Assembly: GCA_944990035.1 (NCBI GenBank)
Contig: CALYLX010000144.1
Coordinates: 1-64,000, forward strand
DNA length: 64,000 bases
Direction: 5' to 3'
From: Clitopilus passeckerianus
Lineage: Eukaryota; Basidiomycota; Agaricomycetes; Agaricales; Entolomataceae
In this document: positions 1 through 10,243 of the stretch, piece after piece
Layout of the letters: each line of letters starts with the position of its first letter
How positions within the stretch are numbered: the stretch's first letter is position 1
Translations under genes and position numbers: made by a program
Notes under the pieces: generated by a model
The model's database searches: none
Told to the model about the DNA's origin: nothing
The model's input: the letters and a program-made list of their open reading frames with translations, nothing else

Positions 1-59
1 CTTCGTTCAGTTACGTATTGCTAAGGTTAATTGCGTCCTGTTACGAGAACTCATCAGCA

Positions 60-197
60 CCTAAACCCTAAACCCTAAACCCTAAACCCTAAACCCTAAA
101 CCCTAAACCCTAAACCCTAAACCCTAAACCCTAAACCCTAAACCCTAAACCCTAAACCCTAAACCCTAAACCCTAAACCCTAAACCCTAAACCCTAA
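60..197. repeat. Telomeric repeat array, (CCCTAAA)n
   Basis: About 20 uninterrupted copies of the 7-mer CCCTAAA (TTTAGGG on the other strand). The C-rich strand reads left to right, so the chromosome end lies to the left. The 59 bases before it are not telomeric. They may belong to another terminal element, so the array could be internal rather than the very end. The spacing is seven bases, not the six of TTAGGG. It directly joins a 5'-truncated Penelope-like element. Confidence 0.93.
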
Positions 198-242
198 GCA
201 CTCTCCCGTGTCTCTAGGATTAAGTTCTTCAACTGCCAGATC

Positions 243-1072
243 GTGTGGGAAGTCTCATTTCACTGCGCTCCATTCTTAGACATGTTGATATTCAAAGACG
301 AATTCAATCATTTACAATGGAAGCCGTATAGGAAGGCTAGAAACCACCAAGAAAGAATACCCTGGATCAGTTTTCATCCTACGATCGTCAAACGAGGCGT
401 CGTTTATGGTGAAGTTGCCCGGATCGCCACGCTATGTTCTCGTAAGTCAGATTACGTCGAGCAAATAACGCAATTGCAAGCGTTGTACATCAGTCGTGGG
501 TATCCGGAAGCACTCGTTAGAGCTTGGATTAAGAATAACATCGATGAGCGGTGGAAACAACGTCTCACCTCGAGAAAGACGAAGAGGAACCACATGGGCT
601 GCTCGTTCTCAAATCCGAATTCAACAGTGCGTGGGATTTCTTTAACGCTAAAGAAGTTGAGAGATTAATGTATGGTCACTGGAAAGAGTACATGGAAGCG
701 TACGACTCAGGTAAACTGGGAAGCGCGTACCCCGAACCAGAGGATTGGGAATCTGGCCTCGAATGTCGAGACCAGTTCTTTGCCAAAAGCAAGCACTATG
801 TGTCACTCCCGGATATCCGGAAACTTGATATCCTAGACCGCCGCGTGCTCGTTTCGAAAAAACGAACACGAAATTTGTTTGACGTATCTTCGTCGTGGAA
901 AAAACAAGTAATCTCTCGCATTGATCAGAATCTATTACGGGAAAACCATATTGACGAGATAGTTCCAGAGGAACCCGAAGTTGAAACGGTGAATACCCAG
1001 CCTGCGACTCAGTACCGACAAGGGAACCGTCCAGAGCCAGGTGATCTGGAATATGTCCATCATAATATTTGA
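243..1072 (+). pseudogene. Penelope-like reverse transcriptase, C-terminal fragment with a frameshift
   Basis: Two overlapping frames make up one protein tail. The first (243-668) contains FLDMLIFKDEF, the PYRKARNHQERIPWISFHP region, GEVARIATLCS and the RGYPEALVRAWI segment, in the order seen at the thumb end of Penelope-type RTs. The second frame (from about 551) continues with VLKSEFNSAWDFFNA and a basic segment, VLVSKKRTRNLFD. The switch lies near 550-600, so the copy is 5'-truncated and also frameshifted, or else holds a very short intron. The catalytic palm motifs are absent. The end at 1072 is a natural stop, followed by the element's non-coding tail. Confidence 0.72.
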
Positions 1073-1396
1073 TCAATGATACGCTAAGTAGTCTAATTAG
1101 ACTATTGTTACCCGCCAGGTACCGAGTTAACTGCTACAGTCTCGGGTAAACATCGATCAGCACGCTTAATAGCGTTTTCGCTGATAATCGTCGGGCAGAT
1201 CTGATTCACGTTAAGTCGTCATCTCGTTCCTCGACGCATCGCTTAAAATCTGTGCGTTTAGATTCTGGTACTCGGGCGTTCCCCGAGCGAAGATCCCTAA
1301 TTCCTACGGTGAGATCTGTGCACGTTTAGTCGACATCTCATTCCCTCCCGTAGCAACAGATATAAGGGCCTAACTGGGTAACAAGAAATAGTTAGT

Positions 1397-1633
1397 ATGA
1401 AAGGATATACCTCTTATGCAGACTATGGCAACTTATCAACGTATGGTAATGCAGGAAATTGTGACGACATCTTTATTGGGAGCGTCGCTACACCTCTGCA
1501 AGCGATATTGGGCATCGCAGGATTCAACCTAGGGACGGAGAGTACTCCCCGCATTACCCTAAACCCTAAACCGTACGTGGTTCATCGAGATTCTCTGGTA
1601 GATGAACTATTACTTACTTGTGTTCACCGTTAG
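1397..1633 (+). CDS. Conserved 78-aa ORF in Penelope element tail, copy A
   Basis: An ATG-initiated 78-codon frame, rich in Gly, Tyr and Asn at its start (MKGYTSYADYGNLSTYGNAG). It recurs in copy B with one amino-acid change (Leu to Val). It contains CCCTAAACCCTAAACC (about 1557-1572), translated as LNPKPY, so a telomere-like sequence lies inside the frame. No domain was recognised. Conservation could reflect recent duplication rather than coding function. Confidence 0.3.
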   Translation: MKGYTSYADYGNLSTYGNAGNCDDIFIGSVATPLQAILGIAGFNLGTESTPRITLNPKPYVVHRDSLVDELLLTCVHR

Positions 1634-2215
1634 CTAAACCTAAACCGGCTAAAACGGTAAGGACTATCGCGAACTCCGGACTGATCCCCATGGGAACGAC
1701 TCGGCAGGCTTTAGACCTCAACATACCATACAAATGCGTCGAGTATGACACGACGATGTCTAGTTGACATCCGTTTACGCACGCGTCTAGGTAACAACCG
1801 AACACTAACACTGGATTTGATTACTTCAGTCCAACGCTTGATCGCTAACGAGTAGTTTTGATGGATATCGTCAAGATAGCCGTTAGTATGGATGATGCAA
1901 TGCGCCTTGGGCAGTTCCGCTACATCCACTCGTTGAGATGATCGTTCGTCACCACTCCACTGGTTTCCCCGTGCCACAGGGGAAATGTCTAGAAGGTGTC
2001 GCATCGATCGTGGCCTCACGAGGACCCGAGTTCAGCCGTTTCGTTACATCTCGTTATGTTCGCATTTCGTCATGTTAACGTTTCGCCGTTCCATCGCGTC
2101 TCGGACTTTAGCAAGTCAACAACGAAAATAGCGCGCCAAGCTAAGTAAGTATAACACATGATAAGGAGTCCCGCACGGTTGCACGACGGCGCACCGTGTG
2201 GTGTCAGGTAAACAC

Positions 2216-2298
2216 ATGTCGACGGACTGATGAGCTGTATATAAACAGCGAAAGTTCTGGCCAGGTGGTTTCATCAACCTCTGGGACTTTCCAGACAT
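2216..2298 (+). ncRNA. Hammerhead ribozyme, copy A
   Basis: The core CTGATGAG (2227-2234) and CGAAA (2249-2253) flank a perfect 5-bp stem II (GCTGT/ACAGC) with loop ATATAA. Helix III pairs AGTTCTGG (2253-2260) with the bases ending CTCTGGGACT at 2288, eight pairs including wobbles. Helix I pairs GGA (2224-2226) with TCC (2290-2292) and, past an internal loop, ATGTC (2216-2220) with GACAT (2294-2298). Predicted cleavage is after T2289, a CUU site allowed by the NUH rule. Hammerheads are known in Penelope-like elements. The strand agrees with the RT. Confidence 0.85.
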
Positions 2299-2672
2299 CG
2301 CATCTGCCTTACACGCCTACTCCCAAGCTTCCAGACCTACGCTTCGCTCCGGCCTTCCAGCAAGGTCGTGAAACTCTACTACCCTAAACCCTAAGTACCG
2401 AGTTAACTGCTACAGTCTCGGGTAAACGTCGATCAGCACGCTTAATAACGTTTTCGCTGAGAATCGTCGGGCAGATCTGATTCACGTTAAGTCGTCATCT
2501 CGTTCCCCGACGCATCGCTTAAAATCTGTGCGTTTAGATTCTGGTACTCGGGCGTTCCCCGGGCGAAGATCCCTAATTCCTACGGTGAGATCTGTGCACG
2601 TTTAGTCGACATCTCATTCCCTCCCGTAGCAACAGATATAAGGGCCTAACTGGGTGACAAGAAATAGTTAGT

Positions 2673-2909
2673 ATGAAAGGATATACCTCTTATGCAGACT
2701 ATGGCAACTTATCAACGTATGGTAATGCAGGAAATTGTGACGACATCTTTATTGGGAGCGTCGCTACGCCTCTGCAAGCGATATTGGGCATCGCAGGATT
2801 CAACTTAGGGACGGAGAGTACTCCCCGCATTACCCTAAACCCTAAACCGTACGTAGTTCATCGAGATTCTCTGGTAGATGAACTAGTACTTACTTGTGTT
2901 CACCGTTAG
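2673..2909 (+). CDS. Conserved 78-aa ORF in Penelope element tail, copy B
   Basis: The copy B counterpart of the ORF at 1397-1633, the same length and differing by one residue (ELVLT for ELLLT). It includes the same internal telomere-like motif. There is no recognisable domain, signal peptide or membrane segment. Confidence 0.3.
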   Translation: MKGYTSYADYGNLSTYGNAGNCDDIFIGSVATPLQAILGIAGFNLGTESTPRITLNPKPYVVHRDSLVDELVLTCVHR

Positions 2910-3496
2910 CTAAACCTAAACCGGCTAAAACGGTAAGGACTATCGCGAACTCCGGACTGATCCCCCCATAAGGGGAACGACTCGGCAGGCCTTAGACCTC
3001 AACATACCATACAAATGCGTCGAGTATGACACGACGATGTCTAGTTGACATCCGTTTACGCACGCGTCTAGGTAACAACCGAACACTAACACTGGATTTG
3101 ATTACTTTAGTCCAACGCTTGATCGCTAACGAGTAGTTTTGATGGATATCGTCAAGATAGCCGTTAGTATGGATGATGCAATGCGCCTTGGGCAATTCCG
3201 CTACATCCACTCGTCGAGATGATCGAACTCACCGCTCCACTGGTTTCTCCGTGCCACAGGGGAAATGTCTAGAACGTGCAGAATCGATCGTGGCCTCACG
3301 AGGACCCGAGTTCAGCCGTTTCGTTACATCTCGTTATGTCCGCATTTCGTCATGTTAACGTTTCGCCGTTCCATCGCGTCTCGGACTTTAGCAAGTCAAC
3401 AACGAAAATAGCGCGCCAAGCTAAGTAAGTATAACACATGATAAGGAGTCCCGCACGGTTGCACGACGGCGCACCGTGTGGTGTCAGGTAAAACAC

Positions 3497-3579
3497 ATGT
3501 CGACGGACTGATGAGCTGTATATAAACAGCGAAAGTTCTGGCCAGGTGGTTTCATCAACCTCTGGGACTTTCCAGACAT
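3497..3579 (+). ncRNA. Hammerhead ribozyme, copy B
   Basis: The same fold as the copy A ribozyme, shifted by 1281 bases. The core CTGATGAG is at 3508-3515, stem II GCTGT/ACAGC is intact, CGAAA follows, and helix I pairs ATGTC (3497-3501) with GACAT (3575-3579) and GGA with TCC. Predicted cleavage is between 3570 and 3571. All core bases are preserved in both copies. Confidence 0.84.
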
Positions 3580-3660
3580 CGCATCGCCTTACACGCCTAC
3601 TCCCAAGCTTCCAGACCTACGCTTCGCTCCGGCCTTCCAGCAAGGTCGTGAAACTCTAAA

Positions 3661-4432
3661 ACCCTTGATATGTAAAGCAGCGTCCGAGCTCGAACAGGGT
3701 CTCATAGCTCTGAAGCTTCAGGAATCTATCGTAAACAAAGCTCATGAGAACACCCCCAGTCCCGAGTGGCTAGCTCACAGAGATATCTTCAACTGGGGCC
3801 TTATCATCGTTAATGAATCATCTTTGCGACGATCGTACTTGACTCTTTTGTCCTTACGTTGGTTAATTATAAGAGTGATGTCTTGTTATTATAATTCTAG
3901 TTCCGAGCAGCTACGACGCCCCTTATGACTACAGGCTCGGAATTCGCAACTGGATAATGGAACATTCCACCGATATGTTATAGTGGCATTATGAACGGAG
4001 ACATGCCCGACGAAGCACCAGTAACTCGAATGGCATAATCCTCCTCCACTCACCACAGTAGCTGCAATCGGCAATCTGACGACCGCAGAGGCAACGGCGT
4101 ATATTAAGAGCTAAGCACGAGAGTATATTTAGATATACAGGCCCTCAAGGGGTTCATGTTCATCCGGAACTTCACCGAGGGGGTAATGGACGCGTATTAG
4201 GCAACTAGGTCGTGATGTAGACGGTACGAACACGGGAGATACAGGACAGTGCCCGAATATAATGGTTAAGCTACATTCCTAAAGTATATACAGTGAACGA
4301 AGTTTCAAATATTGTACATCAAAGGAATAGGTGATAGAACTACATCGTATGTGGGGTGAAGATAATACAAATGGCAGTGGACAATTCCAAGGCGAGAACG
4401 AAAAATGGCTAATAGAAATCAAGAACAGTAAA
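3661..4432. other. Intergenic; nothing recognised
   Basis: Between the telomeric elements and the HMG-box gene. An 87-codon frame (3665-3928) has a plausible but unrecognised composition and starts at the element junction. No RNA gene or repeat was seen. Confidence 0.5.
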
Positions 4433-7099
4433 TCAATGGCCACGAGACAGCCCATTATCGGAATACCGTGGGGTCCCGTCGGTCGAGTAATGGTCTCCTT
4501 CGTTGACGACCCAGTCTGGGTTGCCTCCGTGTAGTCCTGCGGGCTGCACCGCACCTACACGATCTGTCGGTGGATGCCAGGGCGAAAACTTCGGGCCATC
4601 TTCAACCTGACTCTGGGCCCCTACATCCCTAGCAGGTTCTCCGTCCCACCCAGCAAGCGAAGAAAATGTCGAGATCGGCGTATGAGGAGACAGGCGGCTA
4701 GGTGCCTGTGGGTAGAAGAGGTGGGGTGGCGTGTCGTCGAGGAGCCCTGGAGAATTGACATGGGTCGGAGAAATCGACTCCGTCGGTGAGTACGTTCCTT
4801 GAGGGACATATGTGAAGCCAGTTTCGACAGGGTAGGCGAGTCGTTCTACCGGAGAGACAGGCCCATAGTCGTCGTACGTAACTTCGAGGTTTGTGTGAGA
4901 GAGGCCGAATGCACCGGACTGGGTACCCCAATCAACGTTCTTGTCGTCCACGGCAGGCGGTGGTAGTTGAGGCAGATGGATGGTGAACGACTGCGAACCA
5001 ACATGTTAGACGAGCGGTAACGGCAGGGTGTGGATCAACATACCTCTGAGTCTCCTGTTCGAGGGAATCCCTTCGCGCCTGCATCTCCACCGATAAGCAT
5101 GTTGAAGTCGCCCTCACGGGTGGGCTCAAAATCGTCACCTTCATCACCTTCTGGTTCCTGACTTGAGTTCCAGATAGGATGGCCAAATTCGACCTCGTGT
5201 CTTCGGCGGTCCTCTACCTCTTGCCATGGGAGTCGCGGGATGGTCGATGAACCACGTTCGTGGCTACGGTCTGCGTGAAAGTCGCCATTGAAGGATGACG
5301 GGGTACCCCAATGGGATAGAGGGAGAGATACCGTATCTCGGCGGCCGTGACCATGAGTAGCAGGGCGCAGGTGCGCTAGATGGGGACTTGAACGTGCGGG
5401 TGTGGGATCTTGAAGAGGGCTGGCAGTAGCCTGCCCAGGATCTTGACGAAGGTGGGCGTCCAAGTGGCGAGCAGCATGACTATGTTCTGCTGGCCCAGCT
5501 ATTGCCGACGTCGAGCTAGCGGATGCTGCTGCATGTGGCAATGGAGGCCGATGGTCTGGCGCTGGTGCAGAGGATGACCGTTTGGGCGCATGGGCGAGCG
5601 GCACAGCCGAAATGGCGAAAGCAGGATGATGTTGTTCAACATCAGCACTAGGAGGAGGTCCTGCACTAGGGTTCAGAGGTGAATGCCTCGACACCGTAGC
5701 TGAGGTATGGTGACCGCCAACTTGTATTTGCAGAGGCGAAGGTCCAGGGATAAAAGGTCTTCGTCTGGGAGTGTCGTGACTATGGGGGTGTGGAGGACTG
5801 GGAGAGCGAGCTCGACGAGCCGGTATTGACGCTCTTGACGAATCGCCCTCCGTTGTCGGTCTTGACCCAGGATGAGGCGACGAAGGGAGGTACGGGGTAG
5901 TCGGCGCAGAACCTGCCCAGCCCGCAGTCGTAGGAGAATGGGTTGTGTTGTAAAACGGCGTGATAGGGGATACTCCAGCGGAGGAGGGAGTAGAGGATGG
6001 TGCAGATGATATGACTGTCGTATGTCCGACGGATGCTGGTATGTTCGTCGGGCTTCCGCTTCGGCGGGTGGTCCTGCTCGCTTTTATCTGCAGCTTTCGG
6101 CCCCTTTCCCATTCCTGCACTGCGACCTCCAGCTCGACACCAGTCTTGCCCTCCACGAGGAAATCGGCGATTTTTGCGATACGCCGTTCCTCGCTCTCCT
6201 TGCGGTCAACATCCTGCGCCCGGTCCTCCTGCTCCCTAACCTCTTCAGGTCGCCTCTCCGACCTCCCACGAGCCTTAGGTTGGCTCCTGCTGGTGCTCGC
6301 CTTCTCCTTTCCCTTTCCCTTCGACTTCCCAGCAGGAGCCGAGTCCTCGAATTTGTACTCGACAGGGGAGCTGACGACCTCGTCAGGTGGGTCCTTGGTG
6401 CCTCGTATTCGTTTCGCTTTCGACGGCCCTCCAGGATCTGGTATCTTGAGTTTCGCAAGTGCGTTAGAGCCTGGGCGAAACCGCCAGTCTGGGTATTTTT
6501 TCCTGTGTTCCGCCTGAGCGAGCTGCGCCTTGTCCTCCCATTGATCCCGCTCGGATTTTGGGAGGGTTTTCCAGATGCGTCCTGGAAACATTTGCGTGAG
6601 TTAGGGCCCAGTTGGAGGATGGGATGACATACCTATAATCTTGGATAGGTTGGAATGGTTACCCTCCACCTTGCCCGTGACGCGTTGCGACCGGATGAAT
6701 GAAGACCGGAACAGGATGAAGGCGTTGGGAGGCCTTGGGATATACGACGCGTCCCGACGCTTTCCATGGTTCGTAGTACGTGGCGGTAGGACGTAAGTTG
6801 AAGTTTCCTGGTCGAACGAGGCTGGAACGGATGGTGCCGGACCGGAATCCGCAAGCATGGTTCCTCCAGGTTGTGAACTGAACGGGGTCATATCGGTGTA
6901 GAATGTGTAGGTCGTCGGCACCTGTGGCGACTCCAGAGGCTGGTCAACAAGCGGCGGCATATCTACCGATAAAATCAGATGCAAGTTCACGAAATTTGTC
7001 GTGCTACTCACCGTCTTCCTCCTCGTCTTCCTCCTCCGCTCCCGAGGCCACGAGTTCTTCGTCGTCATAGTTCCGCTTCCTGGTACGCACTGGAGGCAT
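4433..7099 (-). CDS. HMG-box transcription factor (MATA_HMG-like)
   Basis: Four exons: 7099-7012, 6962-6633, 6581-5044 and 4990-4433, giving 837 aa with introns of 49-53 nt. The N-terminus is acidic. The HMG box begins at about residue 100 (YIPRPPNAFILFRS) and crosses the second intron at SKIIG/RIWKTLP, followed by WEDKAQLAQAEHRKKYPDW. This is the sequence-specific, mating-type-like subclass. The rest is long, low-complexity and rich in Ser/Pro/His, including a KGKGKEKA patch. The predicted role is nuclear DNA binding and transcriptional control. A start at 7119 would be in another frame; the ATG at 7099 joins the acidic exon cleanly. No pheromone or receptor gene is nearby, so a mating-type locus is not implied. 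Confidence 0.87.
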
Positions 7100-9128
7100 A
7101 ATATGGGCTCCTTTGGCACCCAAACCGGGTGTCGTGTACGTCGCCTATAACCGCGTCGACGCTGGGGAGGTAAATCGAGGGAAATTTTGGCGGCGCGTGT
7201 GCTTGGAGGAGTTTTCCCTTTATTGACCAGAGATAGACAGGACGTCAGTCAATATTCCCACAGGGACTCAGGGAAACGCTTACCTGGGCCAAGGGAGGGT
7301 GACTTGATGATCACCGAGAATATATCGAAAACAATAAGAAAGAAGCGCCCGACATCACCCAAATCCGGTTTCCTCCCAGGGCATGACTCAACATTCGAAT
7401 TCTCAAGAATTCTACTCACACAGCCGTTTTTTGCAAGTTCATCGATTGCCAATTCGTACAGCAATTTTGCAGTGAACCATGCATGCTGTCGTACACGTTG
7501 CACGGAAGCGGCGAACACACGTGACGCACTTCTGGTTTCTTAAGTCCGTTCCGAACATCCGAACTCATGATCAACGTTATTCGAGGAACTCACCATTTGC
7601 GCAAAACAGTCTCTTCCTTTCAAACTTAGGCACCCTTGTGAACTGTTACCGGCTCTACCTCCTCTTCCTCCGCGGTTTCGAGCTGGCTACACGATCGCCA
7701 TCAGAGCTTTACCAAGGATATCATATGCTAATCCATCACCACCGTATCCCCATTCCGTGACCTTGGTCTCCATTTTGCTCTTTCTGGCAACGTTCGAGGC
7801 CTTCCTTCCATCTTCTTTTGATGCAGCTTCCATGCAATACCATCGATAGCAAAAGCTGGGATCCATCCGATTTACGGATGCTTCGTCTGTCTCGCAAGAG
7901 CCTCTATCTCAGGTTCTTCCTGGTGGCGTTGTCATCTCATGATCATGTCGCCCGTCACCTTCAGGATATACGAAAACTCCTGTGTACATAATTGCCAGAT
8001 TAACTTCCTTACGTCGCTCTCGGGTCTTCCGAAACAACACCGTTACCTCACTTCTCCACACGTTCGTACTCCCGATGATCCGCTTATCGCAGAGCATCTC
8101 TGGTGTCCTCCTCCGGCGGTTTGGCAATTACAATCGTTCTTGAGCGTCGCAGGACTCCACCCTGCGGATAGTCATCGATGCTTCGTCGTATCCCTTCCTC
8201 CGAGTACGTCCCTGCGTAATATTTGCTCCCGTCTATTCATTCATTTCCTGCGGATATAAAATTCGCAGCCTAAACGACGTCACCGTGCATCATAGGGTTC
8301 ACCAGGCTCGTGTACGCCACGCGGCGGCCCGAGAACCCTCTGACCTCGTCTATTTCGACCTCGTGTATCCTCCTCACCTCCCATGATCCCTGGCGTTCAG
8401 ACCCTCAAAACGAGTTCGTAGCCTCATGACCCGTCAACGCACCTTCTTATCTCCGTTCCCAGGTTTCGAGGTAACGAGATGTCTTTTTCTAGCTTAGTCG
8501 ACGTCCACCAAGGCCGATCACACCCACAATGACCGCCTTCTGATATTGCCGTGAGCTTGTTTGCGGCTGGGTGGGTGTTTCCGAACGCTGGTATGTCAAG
8601 TCTACTCGTAGGTGCACATGCAAGCTAACCTTCTTCCATGGTCATGACATATGTGGCTACCTTCCGTCTCGTCATATCTGTAACATCTTCGAATGTTCAT
8701 CACTATTGAAAAACTATGCAACCATGTATTGCGTATACGATCCGCCAATATAAAAGTTTCCCCGTGTGATATCTTTCTCTGTAAAGCTCGCATTTCCCGC
8801 TATGAATAAACTAGCTGTCGTCGTACTCCAGCTATGACAACGTCTCTACGTCGTCCGCTTCCTTTCTCTCTGGAAGAAGAGTGCTGAATGCCGGGATGGC
8901 ATTGGTCTTCTTCTGCAAGAACGACTTCCGACTCTCCAATCCAGGAGAGTGGAAGCTTCGTGCCTTCGTATATGGCTTCACTTGCTCTCTTTTAGCCTTA
9001 CTGACAGGTGCCGAACGATGATCTCTGATTCCGAGATGCTGGTCGGTCTTGTCCAGATCCCCGCCATCGGGATGAGGAGGATATTGAGAATCCCTTCGAC
9101 ATATTGCGAACGACAACAAATGTGTTTG
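7100..9128. other. Intergenic; HMG gene promoter side, nothing else recognised
   Basis: Several unconnected short frames but no coherent protein. A frame at 8832-9119 (minus) contains IPAFSTLLPERK, reminiscent of the end of the neighbouring BTB protein, and may be a relic of one. The sequence is CT-rich between about 7900 and 8500. Confidence 0.45.
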
Positions 9129-10080
9129 TTACAATAAGAATGTACTGAAAGGTGGAATGTCTGCTATCTTCTCCTCCACAAACCTCCTCCATTCTGCTAT
9201 ACAGTCTCGCTGGGAATCACAGCAGGCCTCCGATAGCTTGAATGTGTCGTCCAGTCGAGATAAAGAGCCTGGACCCTTGGCCAATTCCATAACGATACGA
9301 GAAATGTCGAACACCGTGTAGCACCACTCGCATTCCTTGATCGGATACGTATGTTTTACCTTTTTCCGCTCGACATCTATGGTAATATACCCCACAATAT
9401 CTCGCTTATCAAGCGTCTCTGCAACTATTCGAGCCCACTCGTCATAATAGCGGATCTGGTTGAAGCTTCATAACAATGGTCGATGGAAACAGATTCCGTA
9501 GCACTTACCCAACTCAGAATTACTTTTTGCGGAAGCCTTGCTCCTATGTCCGAGGGACGTGTGCCCACAGCCAACGGCGCAGCTGAGTTCATGAGTTCGG
9601 TGTAGCCATATGTTACGCCGAAGCAGAAAACTCGAGAAGGGTATGTTGGAATATGCTTTCTGGGTTCAAAGGTTTTAGGAATATGCTCAGAAAAAACGAA
9701 ACAACTAACTTCATCTGATAGCTACACGCCAGCATTCCAGCCCGGATTCCATATTTCTCGGCCGCCTCGGCGACTTGCTCGAAATGGTCGAATTCCCATG
9801 TACTACTTCGCGGATTTGGCGCAGGGGATATGTAGCGGAATAGATCCGTAAGTACTTTCGAACTCTCTGTGAGGACGATAGGAGGTGTATCTTTTGCCGA
9901 ATTATGGACTGCATCGACCTTCACATCAAGTAGCGGCTTGATATGAAGGTTAACCCATACTCCTTCCAGGTGAAAGATAGTCCCATCGAGAGACTGGTAG
10001 ATGATGACAGAATCGGAGGTGTTACATGCTACAACAGTGCAATCAATCGAGAGACGTATATCCGTCTGACGGGGAGACAT
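9129..10080 (-). CDS. BTB/POZ domain protein
   Basis: Three exons: 10080-9710, 9659-9509 (151 nt) and 9455-9129, coding for 282 aa. The BTB domain runs from about residue 20 to 115 (VIIYQSLDGTIFHLEGVW, then LTDLFRYISPAP and VAEAAEKYGIRAGM). A conserved YGYTELMNSAAPLAV segment follows, then the SWIRYYDEWARI segment and the terminal IPPFSTFLL. BTB domains mediate dimerisation and often recruit cullin-3 ligases; in this fungal family partners are unknown. The 151-nt middle exon recurs in the double-BTB genes at 49 and 59 kb. Confidence 0.82.
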
Positions 10081-10243
10081 ACCTATCTGTAATAGATCCA
10101 GCCACGAACGAGAAGTAAAGGAGGTTGATCAGAAAAGGCTTCAAATGGTTAGACGGGCAACTAACTTCCTTCTGTGCACAGAGTGCGTCATTTAAGTCAT
10201 GAGGCTTCATAAATTTCGAGGGTTTAGAGCAATTCACCCGGTT

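Larger units (their letters stand above)
198..2394 (+). mobile_element. 5'-truncated Penelope-like retroelement (Coprina-like), copy A
   Basis: The left boundary is the telomeric array. The element keeps the C-terminal part of a Penelope-type reverse transcriptase (243-1072), then a long non-coding 3' region holding a 78-codon ORF (1397-1633) and a hammerhead ribozyme (2216-2298). It ends at two telomeric repeats, TACCCTAAACCCTAA, near 2380-2394. Its last 1276 bases (1119-2394) recur almost unchanged as copy B. No GIY-YIG endonuclease is visible, but the truncation could have removed it. Telomere-attached, endonuclease-deficient Penelope elements are known from rotifers, plants and basidiomycetes; placement in that group is inferred from the RT motifs and context. 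Confidence 0.78.
2395..3660 (+). mobile_element. Second, strongly 5'-truncated copy of the Penelope-like tail, copy B
   Basis: Starts at GTACCGAG right after CCCTAAACCCTAA and repeats bases 1119-2394 with few substitutions and small indels. It carries the same 78-codon ORF and hammerhead and ends near GAAACTCTAAAACCCTT, where copy A has a telomeric junction. It holds no RT sequence. The two tails lie head to tail, which fits repeated terminal attachment by the 3' end followed by telomere capping. Unequal exchange could give a similar picture, but would not by itself explain the telomeric repeats between the copies. Confidence 0.8.

Noticed and set aside
60..197. Regular short repeats as a possible CRISPR-like array
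   Set aside because: The unit is a continuous 7-mer telomeric repeat without spacers, in a eukaryotic context.
5960..6627. Long plus-strand frames (185 and 201 codons)
   Set aside because: They lie antisense to the long, biased exon 3 of the HMG-box gene and have no family pattern; compositional shadows.
4433..7099. HMG-box gene as a mating-type locus
   Set aside because: No homeodomain, pheromone or receptor gene lies nearby; HMG-box regulators are numerous in these fungi.
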